DNA of 64,000 nt from Spiribacter vilamensis (GTDB taxonomy: Bacteria > Pseudomonadota > Gammaproteobacteria > Nitrococcales > Nitrococcaceae): positions 1,364,001 through 1,428,000 of the forward strand of contig NZ_SHLI01000001.1 of NCBI RefSeq assembly GCF_004217415.1, in the 5' to 3' direction. The notes under the pieces are model-generated. The model ran no database searches. It saw only the letters and a program-made list of their open reading frames with translations, and had not been told where the DNA came from. How positions within the stretch are numbered: the stretch's first letter is position 1; every line of letters begins with the position of its first letter. Shown here in pieces: positions 1 to 7,838 of the stretch. Position numbers and translations under genes: made by a program.

Positions 1-446
1 ATATTAGCCGCCTGGTCGGGTGCACTATTAATCGCGGCCTGCCTGATCGAGTCGGCGGCCTCGGGTGCGCTTCCAACCGCAGCCGCAGCGATATCGGCAG
101 CGGCATCCGGGGCGGCGGTGACAGCGGCACTCGTTACAGCGGCGGCCTGGTTCGGCACCGCGGCAACGGCGACCGCTGTAATGGCGGCAGCCTGACCCGG
201 CTCGGCCGTCACGGCGCTACTCACGATGTCGCCAGCACCGGCCGGATTGGCGCGAACTGCCTGGTCGACAAGGCGCGAGAGCACCGATCCGACCTGATCG
301 GCGGGTGCGGCCAGTACTTCGGCCTCGGCCTCGGGGGTCAGCGGGAATCCTGCCTCACGAAGCCGGTCGACCGCCGCCTGATCGGCTTGCGCCAGGGGCG
401 TGATAAGTGCGAGGGCCAGCCCCGCGGCGAGCAGTCCTTTTTTCAT
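1..446 (-). CDS. Secreted Ala/Pro-rich repeat protein, 3' end beyond window
   Basis: The reading frame starts at an ATG (446-444) and stays open to the left edge, so the C-terminus is missing. The first ~22 residues are a signal peptide (MKKGLLAAGLALALITPLAQA, i.e. K-K, hydrophobic core, AQA cleavage). A short charged segment follows, then a degenerate repeat of about 12-13 residues of the type A-A-P-x-x-A-A-x-I/V-x-x-A-A-V. Proteins of this build occur in halophilic gammaproteobacteria without known function. I do not recognise a domain; a periplasmic or envelope location is inferred from the signal peptide. Confidence 0.6.
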   Translation of the reverse strand, partial: MKKGLLAAGLALALITPLAQADQAAVDRLREAGFPLTPEAEAEVLAAPADQVGSVLSRLVDQAVRANPAGAGDIVSSAVTAEPGQAAAITAVAVAAVPNQAAAVTSAAVTAAPDAAADIAAAAVGSAPEAADSIRQAAINSAPDQAAN

Positions 447-713
447 GGCAGCTGTCCTGCTGTTTCGATATGTGGGGGAAGTGTAAATCAGTATTTGGGC
501 AGCGCAAATAAAGTTCCGTGCCGGGAGCCGTTAACCCTCTACCGAACCCCTCGCACATCATTTATACACATTGATGCATACACACTCGCCGTGTGCAGGG
601 GGCGACTGACCCTTCAACGAAGATCGCCTACCAGCAACATCCTTGTGTCAGCGGAAAAGCGATCCTATAGTCCAATAAAGACTAATTCCTTGTTTTCTTA
701 CTGAGAGATCGAA

Positions 714-938
714 ATGCTCGCCAAACGCACCAGCAAGAATCAAATCACGCTGCCCAAGGCCATCGTCGAGTCAACCGGCGCCGCCGATTACTACGAGGTG
801 AGTGTTGACGCAGGTCGCATCGTGCTAGCGCCCGTGCGTCTGCAACAGGCCGAAGCCGTGCGGGAAAAACTCAAGGCGCTGGGCATTGATGAGCAGGATG
901 TTGGCGATGCCGTTAGCTGGGCAAGACAGCGCTCGTGA
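714..938 (+). CDS. AbrB/MazE-type antitoxin
   Basis: 74-residue protein opening with the swapped-hairpin AbrB motif (LAKRTSKNQITLPKAIV, residues 2-18). This is the DNA-binding part of AbrB/MazE antitoxins, which repress their own operon. The C-terminal half (residues 40-74) is charged and helical, as expected for the toxin-neutralising tail. A GAGAG ribosome site lies about 6 bases before ATG. Its TGA stop overlaps the GTG start of the PIN gene by four bases (GTGA), so the two are translationally coupled. Its pairing with a PIN toxin is typical of this antitoxin class. Confidence 0.85.
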   Translation: MLAKRTSKNQITLPKAIVESTGAADYYEVSVDAGRIVLAPVRLQQAEAVREKLKALGIDEQDVGDAVSWARQRS

Positions 939-1354
939 CGACACCTCGCGTGGTGCTCGATACCAACTGCCTGGTTTCGGCACTGCTATTCTCAAACAGG
1001 CGTACGGACTGGCTGCGCACGGGTTGGCAGGCCCGGCGTTTCATTCCACTCGCAAGCCATGCCACCGCCGCCGAGCTGCTTCGGGTCCTCGCCTACCCCA
1101 AATTCCAGCTGTCGGCCGATGAACAGGAAGCGCTGCTGGCCGATTATCTGCCATGGGTAGAGACCATCACCGTGACGACGGCCGGCCGAGCACTACCCGC
1201 GATCGACGACCCTGATGACAGGATGTTTCTGCTGCTCGCAGATGTCGCCGATGCCAATGCTCTGGTCAGCGGCGACAAGCACCTTCAAGCGGTGAAAGGG
1301 GAATTCTCTATCCCGATCGTCAGCGCCTCGGAATTCGCCGACTGGCTCACCTGA
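935..1354 (+). CDS. PIN-domain toxin (COG1569-like)
   Basis: 139-residue PIN-fold ribonuclease toxin. The acidic metal-binding residues are in place: D9 in VVLDTNCLVSALL, E44 in ATAAELLRVL, D94/D97-D98 in IDDPDDRMF, and D118 in ALVSGDKHL. PIN toxins cleave RNA (tRNA, rRNA or mRNA) when the labile antitoxin is lost. It starts with GTG inside the stop of the AbrB-type antitoxin gene, so the pair forms one module. The spelling ('putative toxin component, PIN family') is commoner here than VapC proper. The target RNA cannot be read from sequence. Confidence 0.85.
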   Translation: MTTPRVVLDTNCLVSALLFSNRRTDWLRTGWQARRFIPLASHATAAELLRVLAYPKFQLSADEQEALLADYLPWVETITVTTAGRALPAIDDPDDRMFLLLADVADANALVSGDKHLQAVKGEFSIPIVSASEFADWLT

Positions 1355-1419
1355 AGAGTTCGAAACGGGCCATCAGAACCGGCGATGCCGAGCCAGAGGC
1401 AAGCCGTTCGCCTCAACGT

Positions 1420-1638
1420 ATGCATTCGAACTTGCCAAGGCGCTGGCATTTTCCTGTTGCCAGTTGTCGCGCTTGCGCACGACTCTATGCCCTCATGGGC
1501 GGAGACAGCCAACACATGCGCCACTGGATGCACACCGACAACCACCACACCGGCGGCGTGCCCGCTGAGCAATTAGGTTCGATCGAAGGTCTCGTCCATG
1601 TCTGCGATTACCTCGACGCCATCCGCGGCAAGGTCTGA
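1420..1638 (+). CDS. Shortened Xre/MbcA/ParS-type antitoxin (toxin-binding half only)
   Basis: 72 residues. The last ~40 match the DUF2384 toxin-binding domain: an alpha-helix ending MRHWMHTDNHHTGG, then P-x-E-L-x-S-I-E-G-L and a final amphipathic helix. Members of this family normally carry ~70 residues of Xre-like helix-turn-helix in front, and I see none. The frame is open upstream to the PIN gene but reads without similarity. It ends two bases before the RES toxin start, as expected for the cognate antitoxin. The helix-turn-helix was probably lost when the upstream AbrB/PIN module arrived. Neutralisation might persist without autoregulation. Confidence 0.55.
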   Translation: MHSNLPRRWHFPVASCRACARLYALMGGDSQHMRHWMHTDNHHTGGVPAEQLGSIEGLVHVCDYLDAIRGKV

Positions 1639-1640
1639 GG

Positions 1641-2399
1641 GTGGCCGAACCGGTCCAGTGGCAGGGCCTGACTGTCCGCGACTACGTCACTCCCATTTAT
1701 GGGCGGCTCTATCGTGTCGTTGGGAGTCAGGAGCGAATCGCCACGAACAGCATTGTCGATACGCTGGAGGAACAAAGCCTCCTGGAAAATCTACTGGAGG
1801 CGAGCAAGCCACCGATCCGGCCCGGGAGTGTCGGTCTCCACTATCTACTGATGACGCCGTTCCGCCACCCCCCGCTCAGGCACGGTTCACGATTCGGGGG
1901 GCGCTATGAGCCATCCATTTTCTACGGCGCCCATCGCCCGCACACGGCGCGCGCCGAGATGGCGTATTACCGCCTGGTGTTCTGGTCGGGGATGTTGGCA
2001 CCGCCCGAGCGACCGGTGCGCAGCGAGCACACGCTCTACGGCACTCGATGTCGGACCCAGTGCGGCCTGCAGCTGCAGCGCACCCCTTTTTCCGAGCGGC
2101 AGGTGACATTGACCGACTCCGAGCATTACGGGCCGACGCAGGCCCTGGGGGCCGTGATGCGCGCCGCCGGGATACTCGCCTTCGAGTTCACATCGGCCCG
2201 TGATCCGTCCGGCGGCACGAATGTCGGGCTATTCGAGCCCCAGGCCTTCGCGTCGACGGGCATCAGCGACCCGCAGCAATGGCTGTGCGAGGTGGACGGT
2301 CAGGGTGTTCGCCTTCTCTGTCTCGCGGACCACTCGCTGGAGCATTACTCCCTCGAGCTGTTTCTCGTGGATGGACGGTTGCCTGCGCCTGCTGTTTAG
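1641..2399 (+). CDS. RES-domain toxin (NAD-degrading family)
   Basis: 252 residues, GTG start two bases after the antitoxin stop with GAGG overlapping. Landmarks of the RES fold are an early Arg in GRLYRVV, the G-G-R-Y motif (GSRFGGRYEPSIFYGA, residues ~76-91) and the following A-E helix (TARAEMAYYR) that carries the family's conserved Glu. RES toxins such as Res and MbcT deplete NAD+ and are paired with Xre/DUF2384 antitoxins, which matches the gene before it. The protein is longer than many RES toxins (~160-230), with ~100 extra residues after the core. Whether it is active with a shortened antitoxin is unclear. Confidence 0.8.
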   Translation: MAEPVQWQGLTVRDYVTPIYGRLYRVVGSQERIATNSIVDTLEEQSLLENLLEASKPPIRPGSVGLHYLLMTPFRHPPLRHGSRFGGRYEPSIFYGAHRPHTARAEMAYYRLVFWSGMLAPPERPVRSEHTLYGTRCRTQCGLQLQRTPFSERQVTLTDSEHYGPTQALGAVMRAAGILAFEFTSARDPSGGTNVGLFEPQAFASTGISDPQQWLCEVDGQGVRLLCLADHSLEHYSLELFLVDGRLPAPAV

Positions 2400-2420
2400 G
2401 CGGCCCAGTCGCTGCCCGTC

Positions 2421-2840
2421 TCAGGTCGACTTATCCGAGCCCTCCGGCACAAAGCTCGCGATCGGTAGCATCAGGGCAGGCCATGGGCCGCGGCCTGTCA
2501 CGGCCAGCAGGTGCTCGCGGGCCGCGTCGTACAGGATCGGTGCCCCGGTGAGGCGCACTGCCTTCTCCTTGTCGGCCTGCGACTGATCACCGGATGCCCG
2601 GAAGATCCCGTAAACCTCGACTTCAACCTGGTAGGCGCCGGGCGGTAGATCCGCTGCATCGCGCTCGATGATCAGTCGCAGCTGGAAGCGATTCTCGTCA
2701 CCTAGGAGGGGATAGAGCTCGATGGCGGTGGACACCTCGAGCGGGTACTCAAAGTCGAGGGCCTGTCCGCCGTCCGGCAAACGGGTGTCCACCAGGAGCC
2801 GCTTGAAGAAATAGTGCTCGAACTGCAGTTCAGGCGTCAT
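2421..2840 (-). CDS. SecB-like chaperone protein
   Basis: 139 residues resembling the SecB fold. The beta-rich first half ends in a conserved tail: G-A-P-I-L-Y, then A-R-E-x-L-L, TGRGPWPALMLP and S-F (residues ~97-131). SecB-like paralogues outside the export pathway act as chaperones in toxin-antitoxin-chaperone modules, where they protect an antitoxin. Here it faces a RES toxin gene convergently and follows an AbrB antitoxin remnant on its own strand, so a solitary former TAC chaperone is plausible but unproven. True SecB would be ~155 residues and usually lies next to grxC or gpsA. Assignment is to family level only. Confidence 0.6.
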   Translation of the reverse strand: MTPELQFEHYFFKRLLVDTRLPDGGQALDFEYPLEVSTAIELYPLLGDENRFQLRLIIERDAADLPPGAYQVEVEVYGIFRASGDQSQADKEKAVRLTGAPILYDAAREHLLAVTGRGPWPALMLPIASFVPEGSDKST

Positions 2841-2967
2841 GGGGGTTCCTATTCGCGTGATTGCCCATCATCCTCGCTCGTCTCGCACTGCCGGCCACTG
2901 ATTGGATGGCGGCCTCGATGCGTTGCCGCTGCTGGATGGTGATCTGCCGCTTGCTTGTTACACGCAC
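2830..2967 (-). pseudogene. AbrB-type antitoxin remnant
   Basis: A GTG-started 45-codon frame begins V-R-V-T-S-K-R-Q-I-T-I, the signature opening of AbrB/SpoVT antitoxins. After 13 residues it jumps to R-I-E-A-A-I-Q-S-V-A-G-S-A, which looks like the C-terminal tail of the same family. The ~30-residue middle that completes the swapped hairpin is missing. The frame then runs into the start of the SecB-like gene. It is too short to bind DNA as a normal dimer, so I read it as an internally deleted antitoxin. Confidence 0.45.
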
Positions 2968-3018
2968 GACTTAGGCCTCAATAGCAGCCAGTAATAGCTC
3001 CATCAGTAACACCGGATT

Positions 3019-3204
3019 CTACTCGGCAGTCTGATCATTTATCTCCTGAAATTTCAGGTACGCCGATGGCTCAAAAAAACCAACCGTCATTATATTGTCA
3101 ACCGGTATTACTTTGCGGAAATCCGACTCGTCGAAAGAGACCACGTGTTCGTCGTCTCGACGTAGCTGTTCGAGTGCTTCCGTGTAGAAAGTATTGAATG
3201 TCAA
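3019..3204 (-). CDS. Small hypothetical protein, TTG start coupled to upstream gene
   Basis: 61 residues, acidic, no signal peptide or membrane segment. The middle V-V-S-F-D-E-S-D-F-R-K-V-I-P resembles the last acidic strand of PIN domains, but the rest of a PIN fold is absent. The start is TTG, overlapping the TGA of the small membrane protein gene as TTGA, so translation is probably coupled. I do not recognise the family. It could be a genuine small component of the three-gene group 3604-3019 or the tail of a decayed toxin. Confidence 0.4.
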   Translation of the reverse strand: MTFNTFYTEALEQLRRDDEHVVSFDESDFRKVIPVDNIMTVGFFEPSAYLKFQEINDQTAE

Positions 3205-3437
3205 ATTGTGTGTATCCGCCTCTCGACAACCACTCTGTCCCGAGAGATCAACCGGTTAATCGGCCATACCAGGACTCCGCTCAGCAGCAAGGCCAGCGAT
3301 GCAGCCCCAAGGTAGGGAATATCGGCGAGATTCGCTTTCCAGTGAGACAACTCGGGCCAGATGTCACCCGCAATTACTACGACAAGGCGAGCCGCGAGCA
3401 GGAAGGCGAAACCAATCAGGGCGGATCCGAAAATCAG
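3201..3437 (-). CDS. Small two-helix membrane protein, possible CTG start or frameshift
   Basis: The frame encodes ~78 residues with two strong hydrophobic segments: IFGSALIGFAFLLAARLVVV near the N-terminus and LGAASLALLLSGVLVW about 20 residues later. A basic tail follows (NRLISRDRVVVERR). There is no ATG, GTG or TTG; an in-frame TAG lies just upstream. Translation could begin at a CTG that overlaps the TGA of the preceding small gene (CTGA, 3437-3434), or arise by a -1 frameshift that fuses the two. The hydrophobic pattern is too regular to be chance, so I believe the protein is or was real. Confidence 0.45.
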   Translation of the reverse strand: MIFGSALIGFAFLLAARLVVVIAGDIWPELSHWKANLADIPYLGAASLALLLSGVLVWPINRLISRDRVVVERRIHTI

Positions 3438-3604
3438 CCAGCTCTATTGCGCTGCATATGCCGGCGAAGCGTCTCCGTTCGCTCCAGATCCGCTCGGCCT
3501 GTCTCCGATTGAACAAGCTCCTTGAGGGACACCTGCAAGCCACCGCCAGGGCCAAGCTTGACCCATTTGGCCACTGCGTCCCGAGACTTCTTTCGACTTT
3601 TCAC
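3434..3604 (-). CDS. Small basic hypothetical protein
   Basis: The GTG start is fixed by an excellent ribosome site, AGGAGG, seven bases upstream. The 56-residue product opens K-S-R-K-K-S-R-D-A-V-A-K-W-V and has a G-P-G-G-G turn and a charged helical second half (LERTETLRRHMQRNRAG). It is soluble and basic at the N-terminus. The stop overlaps the putative CTG start of the small membrane protein. It may be the cytoplasmic N-terminal part of one membrane protein now split by a frameshift. No family recognised. Confidence 0.5.
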   Translation of the reverse strand: MKSRKKSRDAVAKWVKLGPGGGLQVSLKELVQSETGRADLERTETLRRHMQRNRAG

Positions 3605-3674
3605 GTTAATACCTCCTGTTACAGGAGTTACAGTAGCGAGCAATAGCCAACAGGTGCGAACCTCTAATCACTCC

Positions 3675-5480
3675 CTAAACCCCACTCGCCATCCTCCGAA
3701 ACCGCTCACTCCCCGCCTTTAACTCCTCAAACGTCCCGCAGGCCTCGACATGGCCGTGATCCAGCAGCACCACCTGGTCACAGCGCTCCACCGTCGAGAG
3801 CCGATGCGCGATGAGGATGATGGTCTTCTGGTGATGCAGGGCGTCGATGGCCTGCATCACGGCCCGCTCGGTCACGTTATCGAGGGCACTGGTGGCCTCG
3901 TCGAACACGAGGATGTCGGGGTTGTGGTAAAGCGCCCGAGCGATGCCGATGCGCTGGCGCTGGCCGCCGGACAGGCGCACACCGCGCTCACCGACAATGG
4001 TGTCGTAGCCTTCGGGCATTTCATTGACGACGAAGTCGTGCACCTGGGCCATACGGGCGCAGCGCTCGACCTGCTCGGTGTCGATCTGCCCGGGCTCGAT
4101 GCCAAAGGCGATGTTCTCGGTGACCGTGGCGTCGGTCAGAAAGATATCCTGCGGGACATAGCCGAGCGCCCGTTGCCAGGCGCGCAGGTTGTCATCGGTG
4201 ACGGGCTCGCCGTCCACGGTGATGGCACCATTGGTGGGCCGCAGCAGGCCCAGCAGCACGTCCACCAGCGTGGTCTTCCCGGCCCCGGTGGTCCCGACCA
4301 CCCCCAGCGCACTGCCGACGGGCAGGGCCAGGTTAATGCCCTGCAGCGCATCGGCCGGGGCGTTGGGATAGCGGTAGGTGACCGCCTCGAAGCCGATCTC
4401 CTGCTCGGGGTGCAGGGGCGTCGGCGCCCGGGCCGCCATGGGGGCGAGGTGCTCGCGCTCGCAGAGATCGGCATGGATGGCATCGAGGGTGGCGGTGCCG
4501 GCACGGGTCTGGGCGATGCCCTGATAGATCGCCTGAGCGGCGGGCAGCAGGCGTAGCGCGCCAAAGGCATACAGGCCCAGTACCGGCAGCAGCTCACCGA
4601 AGGCCTCGCTGCGCACTCCGCCGCCAATGGCGATCATCACCAGCGACAGCAGCATGATCCCGCCCACGGCCACCGACTCCACCAGAAACTTCGGCACCTG
4701 CGAGAGCGTTTGCGTGGTAGCCATGTTGCCGGCGAAGACGGTACTCGGCCCCCGATAGCGTGCGACATAGGCATGCTCGCGGCCCAGCAGCTTGACGTCC
4801 TTGATGCCGCCCAGGCACTCGCCGGCAGTGGTGAAGCGGGCCTGGTTGGCGCGCACCCGTTCACGGCCCAGGCGCACCAATCGCCGCCGCACCGTGAGAT
4901 AGATCACCGAGTAGATCCCGGCGAAGAGCAGTGAGACCAGCAGCGCCAGCAACGGATTCACCGCCACCAGCAACCCGACAATGCCGATGGCCAGCGCGGC
5001 GTTGGCCACCAGCATCACCCCCGGGCGCAGGAAGTTGCCGATGAACTGATCCACCTCCGAGAGGACGTTCTTCGCCATATCACCGCTATGGCGATTGAGG
5101 AAGAACGCATAGGGCTGGCGCAGGTAGGTCTCGAGCAGGCGCTCGCCGATGGAGTGACGGCGCATCTCGATAAAGCGATTCATCCAGTAGTGGACAAACG
5201 TGCGGTAGACCGCCGAGGCCAGGATCAGCCCGAACGCCCCCGCCCCCAGGAACATCACAAAGGCATCGATACTGGCAAAGCCAAAGGTGGTATAGGCCCA
5301 GTTGAGGACGGCGTTGGACTCGATCACGCCGGGCTGGCCCAGCACGCCGAGGAACGGCATCACCGAGGCCACGCCCACCATCTCGGCGGCGGCCATGGTG
5401 GTGACCATCAGGAGCAGCAGCACGCCACGGCGACGTTCAGAGGCGGTGAGAACGGCTAGGGCTTTCTGCAGCGTGGTCAT
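3675..5480 (-). CDS. ABC-type glycan flippase, PglK/MsbA-like (fused TM and ATPase)
   Basis: 601 residues in the classic half-transporter order. A six-helix membrane domain fills residues ~20-320. A nucleotide-binding domain follows with Walker A (GTTGAGKTT, ~396-404), signature LSGGQRQR and Walker B ILVFDE followed by ATSALD and an H-loop (IAHRLSTVE). The spelling of the membrane part resembles PglK, which flips lipid-linked oligosaccharides across the inner membrane. It overlaps the neighbouring glycosyltransferase gene by four bases and closes the polysaccharide operon. Because the locus has only a wrecked wzx, this protein is the best candidate for exporting the repeat unit. MsbA (lipid A) is an alternative, though MsbA is usually linked to lpxK. 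Confidence 0.8.
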   Translation of the reverse strand: MTTLQKALAVLTASERRRGVLLLLMVTTMAAAEMVGVASVMPFLGVLGQPGVIESNAVLNWAYTTFGFASIDAFVMFLGAGAFGLILASAVYRTFVHYWMNRFIEMRRHSIGERLLETYLRQPYAFFLNRHSGDMAKNVLSEVDQFIGNFLRPGVMLVANAALAIGIVGLLVAVNPLLALLVSLLFAGIYSVIYLTVRRRLVRLGRERVRANQARFTTAGECLGGIKDVKLLGREHAYVARYRGPSTVFAGNMATTQTLSQVPKFLVESVAVGGIMLLSLVMIAIGGGVRSEAFGELLPVLGLYAFGALRLLPAAQAIYQGIAQTRAGTATLDAIHADLCEREHLAPMAARAPTPLHPEQEIGFEAVTYRYPNAPADALQGINLALPVGSALGVVGTTGAGKTTLVDVLLGLLRPTNGAITVDGEPVTDDNLRAWQRALGYVPQDIFLTDATVTENIAFGIEPGQIDTEQVERCARMAQVHDFVVNEMPEGYDTIVGERGVRLSGGQRQRIGIARALYHNPDILVFDEATSALDNVTERAVMQAIDALHHQKTIILIAHRLSTVERCDQVVLLDHGHVEACGTFEELKAGSERFRRMASGV

Positions 5481-6610
5481 GAATCCTCAATCAATTCGTC
5501 GTAGACGGCCATCGTGCGCTCGATAACGATGCGTTCATCAAATTCCGCCAGGGCTTTCCGGCGGGCGGCGTGCCCGAGGCGCACGCAAAGCGCCGGATCA
5601 CTGGCCAGGCGCTCAATGGCATCGGCCAGCGCATTGGCATCCCGGGGCGGGACCAACAGGCCGTCGATCTCGTGGGTCACGACCTCTCGACAACCGGGCT
5701 GATCGGTGGTCACGAGAGGCAATGAACATGCCGCTGCCTCGATGAGGCTCTTGGGCAGCCCTTCACCGTAGTAGGTAGGCAGCGCAATGGCATTCACCGA
5801 TCGGAACAGTGCCGGCATGTCGTCGACATTCCCCAGCCACTCGATCAGCCCCGCCTGTTGCCAGGCCTGGAGTTGTTCAACCGGGACGGCCGCCGGGTTG
5901 CCGGCGTCCGGCTCGCCGGCCAGCAGCAGGGACACTGGTACGTTGCGATCCTTAAGCAGTCGCGCCGCTTCAACGAGTTCGCCAACGCCCTTGTCCCAGA
6001 GCAGTCGCGCCGGGAGCACGACACGGAAGGTATCCCCCGCCGGCGGTTTTTCGGCGGGCAGGAACCGCTCGGTATCCACCCCGGATCCGGGGATCAGGCG
6101 TACCTGGCGGCTATCGATGAGCTGTGCCTCGCGGAACATCGCCGCATCATCGGGGTTTTGCAGGATCAGCCGGCTGCGTCGTCCGCCCAGCGCGATCCGC
6201 AATACACGGCGGACCACCGGCCGCAGCAGGCGCGCTTTCAGCGATCGGCTGGTGAAGACATAACCCAGACCCGCCACGGCGCTGACCCGATTGCGGCCAC
6301 CGGCAAGCCGCGCCGCCAGCGATCCGTAGACCGCGCACTTGATCGTGAATCCATGGACCAGCGCCACGTCCTCCCGCCTTACCAGCCGGATCAGCCAAAC
6401 AAGTAGCCGGAACTCGCGCCACGGATTGAGGCTGAGACGCTCCATGGGCGCGGGGCGCCACTCGAGACCCAGCGCCTGCAGTCGGGCCCCGTACAGCCCC
6501 GGCGGCGAGACAAGCAAGACCTGATGGCCCGCGGCTTTCAGCGCGAGAGCGAGGGATCGGCGGAAGTTATAGAGGTACCAGTCGGTGTTGGCGAAGAGGA
6601 GGATTTTCAC
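5477..6610 (-). CDS. Glycosyltransferase family 4, PglA/CapM-like
   Basis: 377-residue GT-B enzyme. The N-terminal acceptor domain opens MKILLFANTDWYLYNFR. The C-terminal Rossmann half carries the nucleotide-sugar signature P-T-Y-Y-G-E-G-L-P-K-S-L-I-E-A-A-A (~287-303) with the E-x7-E pair of retaining GT4 enzymes. It resembles PglA-type transferases that add the second sugar onto an undecaprenyl-diphosphate sugar. It shares a four-base overlap with the ABC flippase gene, as pglA-like and pglK-like genes often do. The enzyme presumably works on the cytoplasmic face of the inner membrane. Donor and acceptor cannot be read from sequence. Confidence 0.85.
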   Translation of the reverse strand: MKILLFANTDWYLYNFRRSLALALKAAGHQVLLVSPPGLYGARLQALGLEWRPAPMERLSLNPWREFRLLVWLIRLVRREDVALVHGFTIKCAVYGSLAARLAGGRNRVSAVAGLGYVFTSRSLKARLLRPVVRRVLRIALGGRRSRLILQNPDDAAMFREAQLIDSRQVRLIPGSGVDTERFLPAEKPPAGDTFRVVLPARLLWDKGVGELVEAARLLKDRNVPVSLLLAGEPDAGNPAAVPVEQLQAWQQAGLIEWLGNVDDMPALFRSVNAIALPTYYGEGLPKSLIEAAACSLPLVTTDQPGCREVVTHEIDGLLVPPRDANALADAIERLASDPALCVRLGHAARRKALAEFDERIVIERTMAVYDELIEDS

Positions 6611-6619
6611 GCGTACGCT

Positions 6620-7699
6620 TTACATGCCGACAAACGGATAGAACTGGTACGGCAACCAGGCAAAGGCATGGGCGGCGTAGTTCAGCCAGACGAACTGCAC
6701 CAGGGCGTAATAGGCCAACACCAGCAACACCCAGAACTGATTGCTGCGCCCGGATTGCCCGAACACATCCGGCAGGTGGGAGAACACGACGAGCTGGAGG
6801 GGGATCACAAACAACCCGAGCCGATCCAGTGCGGTAGTCGAGGGCACGATGGGGAAGGCCAGCAGCAGCGCGATGGCGAGTAGCGCCACCCAGCGCCAGA
6901 TGCGTTGCTCGTTATCGATCAGTGTGAAGCGGCGGTGCCAGATCAGCAGGATTGCCGCCGGGACGGCATTCATGGCGAGTCGGACCAGGGCGCCGGCGGA
7001 CTGGTATTCGGCCTCGATATAGTTCGTGTAGAGCTGGTCGAACTGGTCCTGCACGAACACCCAGTAGGCGACGACTGCCACACCGGCCACACCGGCACCG
7101 GTCACCAGCCGATTGCGTGACCGGCCGAGTACCGCTAGCGGTAGCAGCACGACGGCGGATTTATGGAATGTCGCCGCCAGCAATGCCCAGATGATGAACT
7201 GGCGAGGTCGATCCCGGAGCAGCGCGGCGATACCGATCATGCCGATGCCGAGTGCCGCGCCCTGGCGGGTGTAGCCCATCATCACGACGTTGACGAGGTA
7301 GGGAATGGCGACAGCCATCGCCAGCCAGGGGCGGGGTTGCGTGCGGCTGAATACCGCGACGCCCACGGCGCCGATGAGGCCACAGACCAGGTTAATGGCA
7401 TAGATATCGCCGCCATTGCGCACGAACCACCAGTTGATCAGGTAGTAGCCCGGATCGCTTCCTGACAGCACATCCCAGAGATCCAGCCAGGATTGCGACT
7501 GGAAGTGAGCTATATAGCTGCCCCAGTCACCACCGACCTGATAGCGGTAGCCGATAAAGAGGGTCAGCGCCGCAATCACCACCAGCCAGGCATAGGTCGG
7601 CCGATAGATCCGTCGGGACAACCGGCTTTGCGGTGACAGCCAGCCACCGCCCAGGGCAACCGCCGAGGGCAATAGGAACATCAGCCAGTAAGGCCACAT
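6620..7699 (-). CDS. EpsG-family polysaccharide polymerase (Wzy-type)
   Basis: 359 residues, about ten membrane helices. Family landmarks are G-Y-R-Y-Q-V-G-G-D-W-G-S-Y (~51-63) and a conserved R-Q in YTRQGAALG inside a later helix. EpsG/Wzy proteins link lipid-borne repeat units in the periplasm. It lies between glycosyltransferase genes, ten bases from the PglA-like gene. Its existence implies a polymerised glycan rather than a single oligosaccharide, although the flippase here is of ABC type. Confidence 0.8.
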   Translation of the reverse strand: MWPYWLMFLLPSAVALGGGWLSPQSRLSRRIYRPTYAWLVVIAALTLFIGYRYQVGGDWGSYIAHFQSQSWLDLWDVLSGSDPGYYLINWWFVRNGGDIYAINLVCGLIGAVGVAVFSRTQPRPWLAMAVAIPYLVNVVMMGYTRQGAALGIGMIGIAALLRDRPRQFIIWALLAATFHKSAVVLLPLAVLGRSRNRLVTGAGVAGVAVVAYWVFVQDQFDQLYTNYIEAEYQSAGALVRLAMNAVPAAILLIWHRRFTLIDNEQRIWRWVALLAIALLLAFPIVPSTTALDRLGLFVIPLQLVVFSHLPDVFGQSGRSNQFWVLLVLAYYALVQFVWLNYAAHAFAWLPYQFYPFVGM

Positions 7700-7700
7700 A

Positions 7701-7802
7701 TCAGCGGATCGCCTCCAGCAAAGTTTGAAACATCAAAACCTCTCGTGATTCTGCATGACCGGCAAAGCGGCTGGCGAACTCAATTCGCTGATCGCGACAC
7801 AT
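7701..7802 (-). other. Short ORF in the same frame as the upstream glycosyltransferase
   Basis: Between the glycosyltransferase stop (7841-7839) and the polymerase start there is a 33-codon ATG frame ending two bases before the polymerase ATG. The same frame is open all the way back to the glycosyltransferase stop. It could be a former C-terminal extension cut off by the TGA, the tail of a deleted gene, or a leader for the polymerase. No similarity recognised. Confidence 0.25.
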
Positions 7803-7838
7803 CAGGACCGATGCAGTGGGATTTTTTAACGCCAGGGA

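Noticed and set aside
387-704. 105-codon plus-strand frame upstream of the antitoxin
   Set aside because: Starts inside the secreted protein gene on the other strand, no recognisable protein features; the region is better read as a divergent promoter spacer.
3198-3646. Two plus-strand frames of about 105-115 codons
   Set aside because: They run opposite the small coupled genes, which have a clear ribosome site and hydrophobic helices; the plus-strand products look random.
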